Assembly: GCA_046712825.1 (NCBI GenBank)
Contig: JBKKCR010000114.1
Span: 1-7,448 of the forward strand
Length of the DNA: 7,448 nt
Source: DATFGK01 sp046712825
GTDB taxonomy: Bacteria; Actinomycetota; AC-67
Direction: 5' to 3'
Positions 5,324-7,448 of the stretch are shown piece after piece. The stretch's first letter is position 1. Every line of letters begins with the position of its first letter. The notes under the pieces are model-generated. The model was not told the origin of the DNA. It searched no databases and saw only the letters and a list, made by a program, of their open reading frames with translations. The position numbers and the translations under genes are program-made.

Positions 5324-6946
5324 ATGAGGACTGTGAGCAGCGTCTTCCGCAGAGAGGGTGACTATTGGACGGTCGCCTTCCGAGGCCGGACGTTCCGGCT
5401 CAGGGACTCCAAAGGACTCCGGTACCTCGATCAGCTCCTGACGAATCCCGGCAAGGAGATCCACGCTCTGGATCTCGCCGCGGCGTCCGACGGCCTGCCT
5501 GCCGGGGTGCGCCGGCCGAGCGGCTCCCGGCGCGCTGCCAAAGAGGATGGCCTCGCGACGGGGAGTGCCGATGCCGGCGAAGTCCTGGACGCCACCGCCC
5601 GCGCCGCCTACCGGAACCGTTTGAAGGATCTTGGCGCCGAGCGTGAGGAGGCCGAACGATTCAACGATCCGGAACGCGCCGCGAGAGCGGCCGAGGAGAT
5701 CGACACCATCGAGAAGGAGCTTGCCTCTGCCTTCGGCCTCGGTGGCCGGGCGCGCCGCACGGGCTCGCAGGCAGAACGCGCGCGGGTGAACGTTCGGAAC
5801 TCGATCAGCGCGGCGCTCAAGGCGTTGTCGAAGCACGACCCGGCCCTGGCCGAGCACTTGTCGCTGACGATCCGGACGGGGACGTACTGCTCCTACTCGG
5901 GCGGCGAGGAATGGGGTCGCGGGGACGATCCGAGGTCGCACGATCTGAAGCCCGGCGCTCAGCCCGCTGAACGCTTCCTCGCCACGGTCCTCTTCACCGA
6001 TGTGGTCGGCTCCACAGAAAAGGCAGCGACGCTCGGAGACCGTCGATGGAAGGAGGTCCTGGATCAGCACGACGTCCTGACGATCGCGGAGATCGAGCGC
6101 TGCGACGGCCGGGTCGTTAAGTCGGTCGGCGACAGCTTCTTCGCAACGTTCGCGAGTCCCGCCAAAGGGATCCGATGCGCGCTCGCCGTTTCCAAGGCGC
6201 TCGAGCCTCTCGGTCTCCAGATCCGGGCAGGCGTGCATACCGGCGAGTGCGAGCCGCGCGGCGACGACGTGGGCGGGATCGCCGTCCACATCGGGGCGCG
6301 CATCCTATCTCTCGCCGAGCCCGGCGAGGCCCTCGTCTCAAGCACCGTGCGCGATCTCGTGACGGGGTCGGGCCTCCGGCTCGAGGATCGTGGGTTCCAC
6401 GCGCTGCGTGGGGTTCCTGGAACGTGGCGGCTCTTCTCGGTCGCACTTGCCGGGCGCGTAAGGGCACGCGAGAACGCATCATCGTCGCGGACCTTCTCGA
6501 TCATGCTGGTCGACGATCACCCGATGTGGCGCGAGACGCTTCGGAAGGTCGTCGAGCACGCGTGTCCTGCCACCGTGGTCGCTGAAGCGTCCGACGGGGC
6601 GGAAGCGGTCGAGATGGCCCGGGTGGCACGTCCAGACGTGGTTGTGATGGATCTGAGCCTCCCGAAGAAGTCCGGACCCGAGGCGACGCGAGTCATCCTC
6701 GCAGAGCTCCCAGAAACGAAGGTACTCATGCTGTCCTCCTCGGACGAGCGCGGCGACGTGCTGGAGGCCATCAAGGCCGGGGCCTCCGGCTACGTGGTGA
6801 AGACCTCCGGCTCGGCCGACATTGCCGATGCCGTTCGGCGCGTGCATTCCGGCGAGCTCGTCCTTCCGCCTCACCTGACCGGCGTCGTTTTGAGCGAGCT
6901 CCGCAGCCTGTCGGCGCCTCCCCCGAAGCCGATCCGCAAACGGTAG
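5324..6946 (+). CDS. wHTH-like / class III adenylyl cyclase / receiver-domain fusion protein
   Basis: The 540-residue protein has three parts. Residues 1-55 (FRREGDYWTVAFRGRTFRLR, DSKGLRYLDQLL) match a winged-helix-like module found in actinobacterial regulators, followed by a paired-helix region (88-136) and the conserved stretch ERARVNVRNSI...TIRTGTYCSY (151-191). Residues 215-375 are a class III nucleotide cyclase: metal-binding D226 (LFTDVVGST) and D270 (KSVGDSF), adenine-type residues K266 and D315, and R326; the usual transition-state Asn is H322 (GIAVHIGARI), a form I know from many actinobacterial homologues. The likely reaction is ATP to cAMP. Residues 390-524 are a NarL-type receiver: acidic pair D397/D398, phosphoacceptor D443 (VVVMDLSLP), S471 and K493. 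The protein stops at APPPKPIRKR, where NarL proteins would begin their LuxR-type helix-turn-helix. No membrane segment, so cytoplasmic. Inference: phosphorylation by the divergent kinase controls cAMP production. Whether the N-terminus binds DNA is unknown. Confidence 0.93.
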   Translation: MRTVSSVFRREGDYWTVAFRGRTFRLRDSKGLRYLDQLLTNPGKEIHALDLAAASDGLPAGVRRPSGSRRAAKEDGLATGSADAGEVLDATARAAYRNRLKDLGAEREEAERFNDPERAARAAEEIDTIEKELASAFGLGGRARRTGSQAERARVNVRNSISAALKALSKHDPALAEHLSLTIRTGTYCSYSGGEEWGRGDDPRSHDLKPGAQPAERFLATVLFTDVVGSTEKAATLGDRRWKEVLDQHDVLTIAEIERCDGRVVKSVGDSFFATFASPAKGIRCALAVSKALEPLGLQIRAGVHTGECEPRGDDVGGIAVHIGARILSLAEPGEALVSSTVRDLVTGSGLRLEDRGFHALRGVPGTWRLFSVALAGRVRARENASSSRTFSIMLVDDHPMWRETLRKVVEHACPATVVAEASDGAEAVEMARVARPDVVVMDLSLPKKSGPEATRVILAELPETKVLMLSSSDERGDVLEAIKAGASGYVVKTSGSADIADAVRRVHSGELVLPPHLTGVVLSELRSLSAPPPKPIRKR

Positions 6947-7029
6947 CCCGCAACTCAACAGATGTTCGCTGCGGGGCAACGCCGCCTCTAACGACGACGC
7001 ACGACTCCGACGAGGCGAAGGGGAGCAAC
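6947..7029 (+). promoter_or_regulatory. Spacer before the cNMP-binding gene
   Basis: The 83-nt gap holds no gene. It contains a weak stem CCCGC (6947-6951) / GCGGG (6971-6975) with a 19-nt loop, and no terminator with a T-run. Read-through from the cyclase gene is therefore possible, so the two genes may be co-transcribed. AAGGGGAG (7018-7025) is the ribosome binding site of the next gene. Confidence 0.4.
6960..6970 (+). repeat. 11-bp intergenic repeat, copy 2 (upstream of cNMP-binding gene)
   Basis: AGATGTTCGCT is identical to 5178-5188. This copy lies 59 nt upstream of the GTG of the cNMP-binding gene and reads toward it, whereas copy 1 points away from the kinase. It lies in the loop of the weak stem described for this spacer. 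Confidence 0.45.
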
Positions 7030-7448
7030 GTGCAGCACAAGGATCCGAAGATCGCGCTGCTGGGGACTTTGCCGACCCTCGAGGGATCCACTCCCTCCGA
7101 GCTCGCAGAGATCGCGGCTCTGGTCGACATCGTCGACGTACCGGCCGGCTACGTGCTGACCAAGGAAGGTGCCCTCGGCGCCGAGGTGTTCATCGTCATC
7201 GAGGGGATCGCCACGGTTTCCGTCCGCGGAAGTCGCGTCGCCAAGCTGGGACCTGGGGATTTCATCGGCGAGATGGCCATGCTCGATATGAGCCAGCGCT
7301 CAGCCACCGTGGTTGCCGACACACCGATGAGGGTGCTGACGACCGACCCGCGTCGGTTCTCCACCTTGGTCAAGAACGCGACCATCGCCCGGACGATCGC
7401 GAGCGCGATCGCGAAGCGGCTCCGCCTGGCGGAAGGCGCGCTCGGCTA
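7030..7448 (+). CDS. Cyclic-nucleotide-binding (CRP/FNR-like) protein, cut at window edge
   Basis: The frame opens at GTG 7030, 4 nt after AAGGGGAG, and is open for 139 codons to the edge. Residues 8-30 are helical (LLGTLPTLEGSTPSELAEIA); a beta roll follows (VDVPAGYVLTKEGALGAEVF, VIEGIATVSVRG). The phosphate-binding cassette is FIGEMAMLDMSQRSATVVA at 78-96, with E81 (ribose contact) and R90 followed by Ser-Ala (phosphate contact) as in cAMP-binding CRP domains. Residues 113-136 look like the long helix after the beta roll. The C-terminus is outside the window, so a helix-turn-helix (CRP-type regulator), an enzyme domain or a stand-alone sensor are all possible. Its position 83 nt downstream of an adenylyl cyclase, same strand, suggests it is the cAMP receiver of that cyclase (inference). 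Confidence 0.9.
   Translation, partial: MQHKDPKIALLGTLPTLEGSTPSELAEIAALVDIVDVPAGYVLTKEGALGAEVFIVIEGIATVSVRGSRVAKLGPGDFIGEMAMLDMSQRSATVVADTPMRVLTTDPRRFSTLVKNATIARTIASAIAKRLRLAEGALG

Noticed and set aside
5252..6289. Minus-strand open frame (345 codons) opposite the cyclase gene, extending into the divergent spacer
   Set aside because: It has no recognisable domain, and the plus-strand frame shows wHTH-like and cyclase motifs throughout the overlap.
6947..7029. Possible terminator between the cyclase and cNMP-binding genes
   Set aside because: Only a 5-bp stem with a 19-nt loop and no T-run, too weak to call.

Overview
The window is GC-rich. It uses GTG and TTG starts with strong purine-rich ribosome binding sites, and its protein families (wHTH-like/cyclase fusion, ISxDGRYVAF propeller repeats, GEMAxLD...RSA cNMP-binding cassette) are common in high-GC Actinomycetota. 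I therefore infer an actinobacterial chromosome, perhaps a little-cultured lineage. No sequence here fixes the taxon, and there are no RNA genes, insertion sequences, CRISPR arrays or phage genes that I can see.

Layout. (1) Positions 1-229, minus strand: the C-terminal part of a PIN-domain (VapC-like) protein with a one-base frameshift and no N-terminal half. (2) 230-384: no gene, but a 10-bp perfect GC hairpin that may end the minus-strand transcription unit. (3) 385-963, minus: a small secreted, cysteine-rich protein of unknown function, preceded by a possible 17-codon leader ORF. (4) 1157-3220, minus: a membrane-anchored extracellular protein with a pre-peptidase-like domain and seven propeller repeats. 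(5) 3217-5142, minus: a membrane sensor histidine kinase whose stop codon overlaps the start of the propeller gene (TTGA). (6) 5143-5323: a divergent intergenic region. (7) 5324-6946, plus: a three-part protein with a wHTH-like N-terminus, a class III adenylyl cyclase domain and a C-terminal NarL-type receiver domain. (8) 7030 to the right edge, plus: a cyclic-nucleotide-binding protein, cut by the window.

How they may work together. The kinase has no separate response regulator in this window. The only receiver domain present lies on the divergent cyclase, and the next gene binds cyclic nucleotides. The simplest reading is a compact circuit: an extracytoplasmic signal (perhaps presented by the co-translated propeller protein) acts on the histidine kinase; the kinase phosphorylates the receiver of the cyclase; cAMP output changes; and the cNMP-binding protein responds. 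An 11-bp sequence is shared by the two intergenic regions next to the kinase and the cNMP-binding gene, which may mean common regulation. The domains and key residues are seen directly; the circuit is inference. It is the most interesting content of the window.
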